A DNA stretch of 64,000 bases from contig JAMPIQ010000002.1 of the NCBI GenBank assembly GCA_024699855.1, positions 13,640,001 to 13,704,000 on the forward strand. Reading direction: 5' to 3'. The stretch is from Aphelenchoides besseyi. Taxonomy: Eukaryota > Nematoda > Chromadorea > Rhabditida > Aphelenchoididae. Below the pieces are notes generated by a model, which was given only the letters and a program-made list of their open reading frames with translations, made no database searches and had not been told where the DNA came from. Below are positions 22,056 through 33,387 of the stretch, in pieces. The translations under genes and the position numbers were made by a program. The number at the start of each line of letters is the position of its first letter. Position 1 is the first letter of the stretch.

Positions 22056-23919
22056 TTAAACATTGCGATGCACAGTGAGAAAAACGTCTTTGGCATTCAC
22101 TGTTATTCCGCCTTGTAACTCCAGCGGAATCGAAGTTTTGTCGCAGGATTTGAGTGTACATGTCTGTAGAATTCGTGCGAGAAGAATCTTCTGTTCGAGA
22201 ATTGCAAATCGCATTCCCACACAAATTCGAGGTCCTTGACCAAACGGAAGCCAATAGTTGTTGATTTCTGTTTGATCTACTTCATCAAATCTGAACTTAT
22301 AACTAGTTTTTCAATGAATACTGTCAATCAACCTTTCTGGTCTGAAATTATCGGCATCTTCACCCCAAAATTGTCTGTTTCTTTGAATACTCCAGGCGTC
22401 GACCAGAACCACCAAACCAGCCGGAACTCTGATTTGATTGCCCTCTTTTCCAACGGTTGTACTTTGCATGCAAGTTCTCGCTTGAACACTAAAAATTCAG
22501 AGTTAGATGTTAAGAAGAATAAACGACATACAACGATGCTAATGGATATAAGCGAAGGGCCTCTTTTATACACTGTTCCATATATCGCATTTGTTGGGCC
22601 ATTTCATAGGTGATTTCTGTCGCACCACCGGTTATCCCAATGACTTCATTTCGTAATTTTTCTTGTCTTTCTTGATCCAAAGCCAAATGATACGACAAAT
22701 AGGACAGGCTATTGGCCGTAGTCTCGTAGCCAGCGATCAAGAAAAGCATCAATTGGCCTACGATCTCTGTGAATACATTTTTTGTCGGCACTTCGAAGAG
22801 TTATAACAAACCTTCGGTCAAAATCTTCTTATCAATTTTAAGCTGCTTGATCTCTGACGCTATGGATTCTGATGTAATGTTCAATTCTTCGGCACTTTCA
22901 GTTTCGGTTTCCAGAAACAAATCGACGAAATCAGCATTTTCATTTGGACCCTAAAACTACAAATTTGCGCTTCTTGAACAACAATACCCGAGCTCTGCGT
23001 TTCTCAACAAGATCTGTCACTTGAAATTGAAGAGAGTACCAGGGATCGTCTTTTAAACGTGAAGTTACGAAATGATAAACGTTGCTGAACCACATTCTGA
23101 TCTCTGGGAATACCACTAAAGAAGGTTTGATACGTGAAGAATTGATTAAACTTACTTGGTAACAGATGAACGATGTTGGAAGTAAATTGTGGCTTGTCAG
23201 GAAAAAATGTTTTACAGAACGCATAGTAGGGATTAGCTTCGGGTCTCTGCATATTTCGATTCTCACCAAATGCTACTCGTGCGATGATATCACATGTGAA
23301 CAACTGAAAGTTGTCCATGATATTGAACGGTTCGGAAGTCTTGACTTTCTCTTCGATAATTTCCATGAAGTCGTTACAAGCATTTGTAATCAACGGACAC
23401 AACTAAACGAACAAAATGGTCGGCGTTAAATCGAAGATACGATACTCGTCTCAGATTCGAGTTCTTGAAGACCGGATTACTCAAAGTCCGCAATCGCTTC
23501 CATCGAATCCCTCGAGCCGTGAACATCGAAGCCCATTTATCGGTCTCTGGGTCTTTGGCCAACGGGAAATGTTTTCTGGAGTGAAATCTCTCGTATTGTT
23601 TTACGAACACATCATGACAAACATCCAAATCGCTCGTTACCAATACTAGAAACCTGGGCATTTGTGATGTAAACAAAGAAGGCTAACCGGGAACACCGCC
23701 TTCAAAAATACCGTACAAAGATCCCAGTTCTTTCGTCCATTGTTGAATGCGCAACCCAAAGGGCACCGTTGCGAATTCCGCCAGATGACCCAAAAACAAC
23801 AAGCTCTTCGGTGTGGGTATGTTCAGAGCCTTGAAATACTGATTCCTCTGATAAAAATAGTAGAAAAATACGAACAAAATTGATACAAGTAAAAGCAAGG
23901 TTCCCATCGACATCATCAA
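22056..23919 (-). CDS. Cytochrome P450 (CYP3/CYP13-like, microsomal)
   Basis: This is a haem-thiolate monooxygenase of the endoplasmic reticulum. Exons from the ATG at 23919 to TAA 22056 join through seven or so 35-50 nt introns. The N-terminal anchor is a hydrophobic stretch ([19 protein letters not shown]). The C-helix WxxxR motif is RWKRLR. The I-helix oxygen-binding motif is [14 protein letters not shown] and the K-helix ExxR is EALRLYP. The PERF-type motif is NFRPERF, and the haem-binding loop is [14 protein letters not shown] with the ligand Cys. All catalytic signatures are present, so it should be active. The CYP3/13-like grouping is a guess from overall look. It lies tail-to-tail with the IR25a-like gene, 78 bp between stop codons. 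Confidence 0.92.
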
Positions 23920-24147
23920 AGTTCACGCCAATTCCATTCGTTTGCTGAACTACACGTTCTCACTTGTTTTTTACTCGTCGTTTTCCATTTCGCCCGAGAC
24001 CATCGCGTAAGTTTATCACGAGTCTGAGCACAAATTTTCTGCAATGATCGAAGAGCACAACGCGCCGAACAAATTGGTCGAAATGCTCCGGGACTTGCTT
24101 CTTAGCATGTTGTTATAGTTACCACCTGTCATATCAGGAACATTGTC

Positions 24148-24645
24148 ATGTCGTTCAAATTCAATTTGTTTGCAAACTTGCTGCTCTCCAGTCTATTATT
24201 AGGCACGAATATCGAAAAGACAAATGTAACTTTCTGTTGTCATAAAACGCAATTACGATGCTGTAAAACGAGCGGAAACGTCCAGGAGCCTTTCGAAGAC
24301 GACAATTACAATGACAGTTCTTGTGTTTTAGCAGTTCGACTTCGACTGCAACAGGAAAGAATGGAAAGATGCCTTTGGAAACGGGTTCATAATTTGGCGG
24401 CGCGAGAAAATTGCGCACCACTCGGAAACTTTTGGACAATAAACGTCGCCTGCTGTCCACCAAAACATTTGCATAACCAGAAAGACTTACTGTTCAAGGT
24501 ACATTTCGACGAGTTGATGGCGAACCCGACGGCTGTTTCAATTGCTAGCGGATCTTGTGGATTCAATACGATAACAAACAAGTTCTTTTTCAACAAATGT
24601 TCACTTTGTTTAATTGACAAACACTCCATCTATCAAGCGTTTTGA
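24148..24645 (+). CDS. Secreted cysteine-rich protein
   Basis: A single-exon frame of 165 codons with a clear N-terminal signal peptide (FKFNLFANLLLSSLLLG) and many cysteines in pairs or short spacing (TFCCHKTQLRCC, VACCPP, GSCGFN, KCSLCL). This points to an extracellular disulfide-bonded protein. One N-linked site (NVT) follows the leader. A GTACATTTC donor at about 24498 might begin an intron. No family is recognised. It sits in the gap between the P450 5' end and the LRR gene. Confidence 0.6.
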   Translation: MSFKFNLFANLLLSSLLLGTNIEKTNVTFCCHKTQLRCCKTSGNVQEPFEDDNYNDSSCVLAVRLRLQQERMERCLWKRVHNLAARENCAPLGNFWTINVACCPPKHLHNQKDLLFKVHFDELMANPTAVSIASGSCGFNTITNKFFFNKCSLCLIDKHSIYQAF

Positions 24646-24649
24646 TGTG

Positions 24650-25200
24650 GGGCAGATGGACACCGGTCATCGCATTGAAACGCATCCGGTAATATGCAAT
24701 TTTCGCGCAGTTGTCTCAAACCCCCTCATTAATCGTGTTTATTTTTCCCAAACTGTCCATTTCATTTCTCTCATTATTCGCTCGAAAAACGGTGATGAGC
24801 AATCGCATCAAATTAACCAGCTGATGAGCTTGGAGTTCGTGTTCTTTTCTCAAATTTCAGTTGGACACTTTCTCTCTAACAAGCCTATGGGGGTTGAATG
24901 GTACGATTTTTACTTTTCTTTAACGAAATTCCGTTCAAACGGAGATGTTTTATTGTGCGCTATTTCACGCAACAAATTCAATTTTTGCCAATCGACTTCG
25001 ATGACACGCATTTACACGCCATTCGAATAGATAACCGTATCTTCTTTTGTTGGTCTCTCATCTCGTTTCCGCCCCAACTTCGCAAGTTCATTGCAATGGA
25101 AAACTGAGGTATATTGTTTTGTTGACGTTTTTGTCTTGCGCGCTTTCCGAGCAAAAACCGCACAAAGAGAAGATTTTTGGAATTTCCTCGAGGGAAAAGA
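24650..25200. other. No resolved gene
   Basis: An open plus-strand frame (24614-25030) overlaps the end of the Cys-rich gene and lacks an ATG. Antisense frames are also open. Nothing is recognised. Confidence 0.3.
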
Positions 25201-25216
25201 AATTTGTTGACCGAAC

Positions 25217-25821
25217 TTAGAAAACCGGAAACATTCGGTTGATTCTGGTGACATGTGTACGTTTTAGACAAATGAATTTGCAGTAATTACACGTTGGCAA
25301 CCGATTACTTGCATACAACTGTTGCCTTTGAAGTGGCCGAGGACCTCGTCTTGTAGTCGGGAACTTGATTTCGGAAGAGATAATTTGCGAGCCAATAAAG
25401 TGAACGATATCCTTCGGTATAATGATCTCCAGAGACCCAACTGACCGCAGATATACTGGGCAATGCCTGAGGCGCTTTTGAGCACGACCTTCGAATAAGT
25501 GTCTAGGAAGTAGCGAGTTAATTTTCACGACTTTTAACTCGACTGCTCCGCTTAAAGTCATTGTATTTTACTGGTCGTCGTTTCGCTTGAAGGCGGAGCT
25601 GCGCGTGCCGCGTAATTTCTATTAGGCCAACTGAATGAACGGTCGATGAGGGAGCCGCTCGAACCCAAGAAATTTATGACCATCACATTTTTTCCTGTTT
25701 CTGTGGCCGACCAGTCGGCGAATCTTGACAGCAACGGCGCGTCGTGATTATCCGGTCGGCAATTACGATAATTTAATAACTCATTCAGTTCCGACAGACC
25801 TTCTGCTTTGCCCTCGAGCAT
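25217..25821 (-). CDS. Two overlapping minus-strand ORFs, uncertain
   Basis: A frame of 87 codons from the ATG at 25821 (MLEGKAEGLSELNELLNYRN) ends at TGA in an ATGA overlap with the ATG of a second, 114-codon frame (MTLSGAVELKVVKINSLLPR). Both look protein-like, but a third frame is also open over part of the second. They may be exons of one spliced gene rather than two proteins. No motif is recognised. Confidence 0.25.
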
Positions 25822-26013
25822 TGGCGTTTTGAATTCGTTTTATATTCACTGGTCAGAAGTTTGTCAAGTGGGTCGAAGATTCACGTCAACAAGTGAAAGT
25901 TCTTCGTTGCATTAACTCTGCTAATGGCGTTCGGCGCAACTTCAAATGGTTCCCAGTCGCTGGGAAATGATTGAAAGCTGAAGTGTTTGGAATAAGCGAA
26001 TGCAATGAACACC

Positions 26014-28657
26014 ATGAGGTCAATACATCGGACGTTGTTATCAGTGTTTTGGAATTGTAACATTTCTCAAACATATCTGTGGTTATTTTTACTAGTCCTA
26101 CGATACAACTTACCGTTTGCACTTGGCTCTTGTCCTAATGGTTGTGCGTGCTCGGAGAAGTCGGTCGTTTGCTCGTGAGTTTTAATTCTAGTTAAAATGA
26201 AGTTCATCGAATGTCTGCAGATGCACAGATGAAATGTGGAACGAAATGACAGATAGAAAGTCAGAAACCGTTCTACGTCTCTCACCTTTTACCGGTCGAC
26301 TTGATTTCACGAACCTGTTGGTCATACACTCATGTGATCGATTGATTGTACCCAACGACACTTTTGTCGGTGTTGACATCATCGATCAATTAAAGATCTT
26401 GAGCATCGGCCAACTCGAAATTGAATCGAACGCGTTTCGTGGCCTTCGAACATCTCTACGTCAACTGGTCATTCAGGACTCACACATACCGTTGATTCCA
26501 AGTCACACGTTCAGCGGCCTCGCACATTTGGATCATTTTTGGTTGAAGAACGTAACAATTGGACGAATAGCAAAAATGGCATTTGCACGTCTCTCTTACG
26601 TTCGCTACTTCTACTTCCGAGATGCGGCGATTCAAACGGTTGATGCTGGAGCATTTGGTATGTTGGTCAGTTTACTGTTCAATTCAAACTGATTGTTTTC
26701 AGCGCACATGATCAACATCACGTATTTTTATATGCGCGAGAAAGTTCTGATCAAGTCGATGAACGATTTCGCATTTGTCGGCTCCAACATCGAGGAATTG
26801 ATCTTCGAAAATGCACATGTTCACGCAAGCGACTTGAGTTTACTCGGAATACAAGCCGACCGAATTCACATTCTGAATTCGAAGTGGAATTCAAGAAAAG
26901 TGATCGCTATTCGTCGAATACCGTCGCAGTTTGTTGCTGAACTTTTAGTGCAAAACTCGACGCTGAATCGCTTCGTTCCTGCACTCTGCTACAACTACAC
27001 GACTGTTCGATTTGAACAATGTAAAATCGTTCATCTACAACCCGCTCCAACGATGATACCACAAAACATTACGGAGCTTTCGTTCTCTCACTGTCTGGTT
27101 ACTCATTGGCATCCGCACACGTTGACATCTGCGCGAAACATTGGAACAATCAAATGGTCATATTCGAGCATTGAGAATATTCATCACCATTCCATCTATG
27201 CGTCCGATTTACTTCGTGTTCAATTCAAAAACGTGCGAATAACTTCACTGTCGAGTCGAGCCTTCGAAAGAAATGAAATTCAACAGGTTTCTTTGGTGGA
27301 GTCAAGCTTCAAACTTATTGGAAAACTGGTTTTTGGATCGTCGAACATTCAGAATTTTACAATTGAACGAGTGGAAGTGCAAATTCTTGAAGCAGAAGCT
27401 TTAGCTGCTTTTAACTCCTCTCTTTTCACGATTACCGAATCACGTTTTGGACAATTTCCGACGCACTTATTCCACGATTCATTTGTAAGCTTATAAATGA
27501 TTACTATGATATACGCTTTTATTTAGATCGATGATATGTCCATTCGATTTTGTGAATTCGACAGCTATCCACCGCGAAACGCTTTTCATGGATTGCACGC
27601 AAACAAGCTCAACGTAAAGTCCTGTCGTTTCAACTGTAGTGCATCAGCGTGCGAAGAAAACTCATTGCTTCTACAATCTTCGATTCATTCTATCGCTTGG
27701 ACATTCGAAGACAATCAGTGTTTAGTAGAGAGCAACATACGTGCGGATCGTGAACTATCGAATATTTGCGTTCAAGAAATGGAAATCACCGATACACCCG
27801 GTATGGCTTGCAGACGTCGTTTGGAAATCGAGGAGTGTGTTTGCACTGATGGTACCAGAGACATCGTATACTCATTGTCTACAAATGCGAGTATCTTGAT
27901 TCTTGGCGATTGTCATCGATTGAAACTCATGCAAAGTGGCTCAAATATTTCGTCCATTCAGATTCTTTATCTCTATCGTATTTCCTCTCTAGAAATTTTG
28001 TCCATCGATCCATCGATTATGCAATTGCATATTCTCCACTCTCACGTTCGTTTCTCTCAACCCTACAGCTTTTCGAATATGAACCTCCACGAACTACATC
28101 TTGTTGGTACTTTTGTTGACAGTATTGCGCCGTTGACTTTCGCATCCTCAAACATCGATTTTCTTTACGTTAACACCTCAACTCTCCGCTCTGTAGCCGC
28201 CAATTCGTTTTTCGGTTCACAAATCCAAACGATCGAATTTTGGCAAGCAAACGCGATCTCTGTGGGCAACATGTTGGAGAATGCTCGTGAAGTACGAATG
28301 GAGAGCAGTTTTTTGCACGATGTTCGTGGTCTCGAAAATGTCACTCACTTGTGTTTGCGTAACAATTCGATCAATTGTCGATGTTTGATCGGCTCAGAAG
28401 CTGTCGTAAGTAGTATGTGTGATGAGACTTTTGCTCAGTGCATTGAACCTCAATTTACAACCGCTTCTAATGAGTACTCCGTCAAACATTTCGATTGTCA
28501 TAATAGACTTGAGATTGCTCGTTTGGGCTCCTATTCGAGTAACTACGCTTACTCTTCAATCTCCAAGATCTACATTCACTTTACCTCTGCCTTATTATTA
28601 TTGTTTTTCAGTCAACAGAAGCTATTTGTTCGTGTACTTTCGTACATTACGTGTTAA
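26014..28657 (+). CDS. Secreted or surface-anchored leucine-rich repeat protein
   Basis: The start ATG at 26014 precedes a hydrophobic leader and a typical LRR N-terminal cap with four Cys (CPNGCACSEKSVVCSCTDE). Then follow many degenerate leucine-rich repeats (for example FRGLRTSLRQLVIQDSHIPL; FSGLAHLDHFWLKNVTIGRI) and several N-glycosylation sites. A C-terminal Cys-rich cap (LCLRNNSINCRCLIGSEAVV, later MCDETFAQCIEPQ) precedes a hydrophobic end (FTSALLLLFF) that could be a membrane or GPI anchor. At least four short introns occur (26175-26220, about 26660-26701, about 27487-27527, and perhaps 26057-26095). The layout resembles extracellular adhesion or receptor LRR proteins (connectin/chaoptin-like) but no ortholog is claimed. 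Confidence 0.8.
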
Positions 28658-29026
28658 TTCATAAACGAACATGAAAATTTTGGCAAGTTTTTGCTTATCA
28701 GCATCGAACCATTCGATAAAAAAGAACAATATCCCCAAAATATACAATGGTTGGCTTTGAAAAGTCACGAATTTCATGATTTTGTAAACCATTATCTACA
28801 GGTGGGCTTAATCGGTTCCTAAATTAAGAAGTAATCATTGACGGACTTCTTATCGGACGAACTATGTACTTGTTCTTCCTCCTTTAGTGCAAAAAATGTG
28901 CGACTTTTTGAGTAAGAATGCACTCGATTCAAATGCCGTCACTTTATCAGAAGGTTTATAACACTGACAATTTGACCAACTACCAATTCGCTCTTCTGTT
29001 CTGGACGTTTAATCTTGTTGTCGAAG

Positions 29027-31541
29027 ATGCACGATGTGAAGAATGAGAAGAAGAATAGGGAGATCTACGAAAATGCGGTTGAAATTCCGCCTGGTCCTGA
29101 TGTCAGTTTGCATTCTAGATTAGAAACATGTGTTTGTAGAGTTTTATAAGTTTTCGTAAACTATGGGCTTTCACTGGTCCTGGTTTTTTGATGTCAATAG
29201 CTTATTTGGATCCTGGAAACATCGAAGGAGATCTCCAATCCGGAGCTGCCTCTCGTTACGAAGTTTGTTTATGCAATCAACAGAAAAGTTAACAAGATAT
29301 GTTTCAGTTACTTTGGGTTCTTCTAGTAGCCCACATATTTGGACTGCTTCTTCAACGGTTTTCTGCGAGAGTGGGTGTCGTCTGTGGATATCACATGGCT
29401 GAAGGTATGTAAGAGTTGAAGCACTTTTATTGCTTTAGTTGCCTTCTTGTATTATCCGAAAATTCCTCGAATAGTTCTTTGGGTGATGGTCGAAATTGCC
29501 ATCATTGCGTCGGATATGCAAGAAGTCATTGGAACAGCCATCGCTTTGTATCTGCTTTCAAATCAAGCGTTTGTTGCTTATTATCAGAATCGAAAACCTC
29601 TCACATTTTAAGGATACCGTTGTGGGCCGGCGTTCTGATCACAATCGGTTAGTCGAGACTATCACTCAAGACAATTGCGGCTCAAGCAAAATCAACCTAT
29701 TGCAACCGAGTCATTAACAAAAAGGGTTTTTTGTCGTAAGCGAACATTCGTGCATGAGGACATCAAGAAAAGATTGTAATTCTCGGTCCAGAAGTAGTTT
29801 AGTAGTAATTTTGTTTGAGCCTCAATTATTGAATCATAGTCGACACGTTCACGTTCTTGTTCCTGGACAAATACGGTGTTCGAAAGTTCGAGTTGTTTTT
29901 CTGTTTTCTGATTAGTATCATGGCCGTAACATTTGGATACGAATTCTTTGTTGCTAAACCAGAAGCGGTTGGATTTTCAATTCTTCGTTTTTGAAATTAA
30001 TGTTTAGGGCGAAATAGCAAAAGGAAGTCTAATGCCGTGGGCGTTCAGTTACAGCAGGAAAGAGATTTTGAGTGCTGTCAGTGTTGTTGGATCGGTTGGT
30101 TTTACTTCTTATAAGAACAGTCATTCGTCTTCAGGTTATCATGCCTCACAATCTTTATCTGGTGAGTTCAGAAGCGATTCCAAGTCAACTGAAAGATTTC
30201 AGCACAGTTCATTGGTCAAGGTACACAATATAGACATCGTCTATGGAAACTTTTGATTGCAGAGTCGAAAAGTTGAACGAAACTGGAAACCAGCGATCGT
30301 TGAAGCGAACAAATACTTTTTCATCGAATCGGCATTCGCTTTGATTTGCAGTTTTTTCATCAATTTGCTCGTCGTTTCGGTCTTCAGTGTTGGATTTTAC
30401 GGCAAAACAAATTTAGACATTGTAAGTTAGACGAGAATGCGGCTGTTGATGTGTTTGATATTCAGCGACAAGAATGTTTCAACAACGATAACCATATGCC
30501 GTCTTATTATTTGAATACATTTCCGAACAATACCGAGACCGCAGATTCGGATATCTATCGTGGTGGAGTACTTCTCGGTTGTGTATTTGGTTCGGCTGCC
30601 TTGTACATTTGGGCTGTGGGTATTTTGGCGGCTGGTCAGTCGTCTACGATGACGGGTAAACTTTTAATCAGTTCAAGTAGCTTTGATGCTATTGCAAATA
30701 GCAGAAAACTTGACAAAAGAATCTTGTTTGATTGAATAATTTTAGGAACATACGCGGGACAATATACGTTGGAAGTGAGTTGGTAAAAGAAAGCAATAAT
30801 CCTAACGCATTAGGGCTTTTTGCACATTCATATGAGTCGATGGAAACGAATTCTTCTCACACGCTCAGTGGCAATTGTTCCAACGATTCTGGTGACAATC
30901 TTCAGCAGTGGTGTTGAGCAGATCAGCAGACTTAACGACTTCTTAAACTGCGTTCAGATGGTCCAGTTACCGTAGGTTTTTTCGTTTCCAGTTGATTCTA
31001 AATTTCATTTAAAGTTTCGCTCTGTTACCTGTCTTAACCTTTGCGGCAGATAAACGCCTTATGAAGGAATTTGCAATGGGAAGGTGATTACAAGCTACTT
31101 ACTTACGTTAAGTAGTGAATTTCAGCTTTCAAAAAGTGGTTTTCTTTTTCATTAGTGTCATTGTCATGGGCATCAACTATTACTTTCTGTACGATTACGT
31201 AGACGATAAATTTGGAACTTGGTACGGTTGGACCATTTTCGGTGTCTTTGCAGTTTTCTACACGACTTTCGTTGTTTACATTGTGAGTGACCATAAGAAG
31301 AGAATGTAGAATAGTTTTTAGGCAATATATTGCTGTCGAGCGTTAGGTGTTGATTTGATTGCGCCGAAGGTAAGAGTTAAATGAGACAGCAGTTAAAACT
31401 CAATAAGTTCAGAGCGAGGGTATCGGTTCCTGGTTTCCAGTCTTGAATACAGATCGCTTCGATGCTCCGTGGCAAAAGGAATTGAGAAACGAACGAGCTA
31501 TTTCAAATCATCAACCAGAAATCGACGTTTATTGTCTCTGA
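29027..31541 (+). CDS. NRAMP divalent metal transporter (SLC11 family)
   Basis: This is a proton-coupled Mn2+/Fe2+ importer of plasma or endosomal membranes (nematode SMF, fly Malvolio, mammalian DMT1). About 14 exons join through 35-50 nt introns plus one of ~190 nt. TM1 carries the metal-binding DPGN ([20 protein letters not shown] then [10 protein letters not shown]). TM6 carries MPHN (VIMPHNLYL). The consensus transport motif appears as [20 protein letters not shown]. Asp and Asn of DPGN and Met of MPHN, the residues that coordinate metal in the family, are all present, so transport is expected. The start ATG gives a short Lys/Glu-rich cytoplasmic tail. The stop is at 31539. Confidence 0.93.
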
Positions 31542-31603
31542 TCTCTCTCTGCTATCAAGTTGACTTGTTGTAAATTCCGTGATATAAAAGTTCATTACTT
31601 CAG

Positions 31604-32070
31604 CTAATCGTGCAAATCAAAAATGTTTACCAACAGTCCCACTTTATACAAAGTGCTGGGGGTTGTCAAACAAATTGAAGAGATGACATCATTTTGAAAG
31701 TAAACAAATGAAACTGCAGATGTCGGATTGTTTACACGAATCAAATTGCTTGTCATTTCAGTTATTGTTTTAAACGTAGCTATTTCATCGTGCAATTGAC
31801 TTAAGGATCTTTCCTATTTAACCCCCGCATCCGACCACTCGCTCAAATTTTTTTGACTTGCAAATCTCACCGCACAATTGGAACTTGCAACCGGCTGCGC
31901 CGCCAAAGCCACATCTCTGGCGGAGACTAACCGCGACTTGTTGGATCGATTTGATCCTTTGGTGTTGGAGTTGTTGTTGGTGTGGGCGGGTTGCCGTGTT
32001 GGTTAAGCGGAAATGTGACACTAGTGGATCAATTGAGGGGAATTTTTTGGTTTGTTAAGAGAACCGTTAT
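31604..32070. other. Intergenic, no clear gene
   Basis: Short frames on both strands (minus 31604-31795, minus 31818-32021, plus 31858-32058) lack motifs and splice support. The region is 3' of NRAMP. Confidence 0.35.
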
Positions 32071-32082
32071 TCATTAAACCTT

Positions 32083-32855
32083 TTATTCTGGCGGATTTAA
32101 ATTTGCAATGTGTGAAATAATTGCTTCAAACGGGTCTTGATCACGATGCCGAGAGCGCCACATAAATTCGAATAGATACGAATCGAGGACTAAACAATGA
32201 GTATCCCAAGGCTTACGACCAACGAAAAATAAACGCGAGCAAATTAGAATGCAAAGAAAAAATTGAGCGAGCGGTCGAATTAAATAAGGAAGATCCTGAC
32301 TTGAAATCAACTTCTTATCGAACGTGTTCAGCCAAAGCTTCTGCTGAAGTTCACATGAAAGTTCAGTCGCATATCAGACCGGTGATCGAATTCCCCGGGT
32401 ATTTTGATTGTTTTAGCAGCGTCGTTAACTGACGGTAATTCTTTTGACGGACGCGTTTTCGAAAACGCTAAATCCGGTTTGTTGTAAAGCACGTGAAATG
32501 TTTTTGGGACGAAACCAATTTTCGGTGCGTGGAAATCATGTTTTTTAAGCAAACGAGCATTTCGAATGTCCTGGGAATTAAAAAGATCGCAAGTTATGCG
32601 CAAAATCCCGGTAGTTTGAAGTTCGGGGTTTCTCCAAAACGATATTCGGACGCTTCGAAACGTCGAGGGCGCAGTGTTTTCAGCACAACGAATCTGTGCT
32701 TGGTTTTTCGCGAAGTTTGGCGGTTTTTTCGCGTTCCTTTTTTGCACTCTCTCGTCACTATTCGCGTTTTTGTCGAAAAAGCGCAGCGAACCGCGTACAA
32801 CGCACAATTTTTCTCGGGGCAAAAGTCTCCACGTTTGGCCGTCGAAAGAAGCCAT
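32083..32855 (-). CDS. Possible two-exon hypothetical gene
   Basis: A 175-codon frame starts at the ATG at 32855. Its C-terminal part (KKHDFHAPKIGFVPKTFHVL) looks protein-like. A GTGAAC donor near the end and a TCAAGTCAG acceptor would join it in phase 0 to a second exon containing a hydrophobic segment (AQFFLCILICSRLFFVG) and ending at TAA 32083. The plus strand is also open through much of 32493-33248. It would be divergent from ataxin-2. No family is recognised. Confidence 0.3.
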
Positions 32856-32906
32856 TCGATCTTTTGAGAGACCGTTGCAAATCTACGGACGCTTCTCTCG
32901 GGTCGT

Positions 32907-32922
32907 GTGTGTGTGTGTGTCG
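32907..32922 (+). repeat. Short GT microsatellite
   Basis: A run of about seven GT units (CGTGTGTGTGTGTGTC) lies in the probable promoter or 5' UTR region upstream of ataxin-2. Confidence 0.8.
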
Positions 32923-33387
32923 CTTTTTCGAAACGTCCACGCGAACTCGCCTTTTTCCCGCTAGTCTTTTCGGTGGGTTGCCACCAGTTTCTCGCTAGTC
33001 CTCACCCTTCTCCATCAGACACCGAAACCGTTGGCCTTCCTCAGTGGCTGTCGTTGCCACTGCCGGCCGCCCCAACGTTCTCCGCCTCTTTCGGAGCCGC
33101 GAACTTTCATCGGCCTTCTCATCTCCGATCGTCAAGCAACGTTCTTGTTCCGAATTCCAATTGTAATCTTGCCTTTAAAATACGCATATCGTCGTGCGCT
33201 TTCGGATTGTTAGCCGTGATTCATCGCTTCGAAATGTCCGATTTTTGAAGTCGACTGTCCAAATGTCATTCAACTTTTTCGTTTGCAAACTCGAACGTGA
33301 TTTCTTTTTATTCAATTGGCAGTTTATGTTAATTTTTTTGCAGGAATCTGATTTTCGTTCCTTCCTCAGACCTCACCACGTTCGAAA

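Noticed and set aside
32907..32922. GT microsatellite as a functional element
   Set aside because: Short and common; listed only as a simple repeat.
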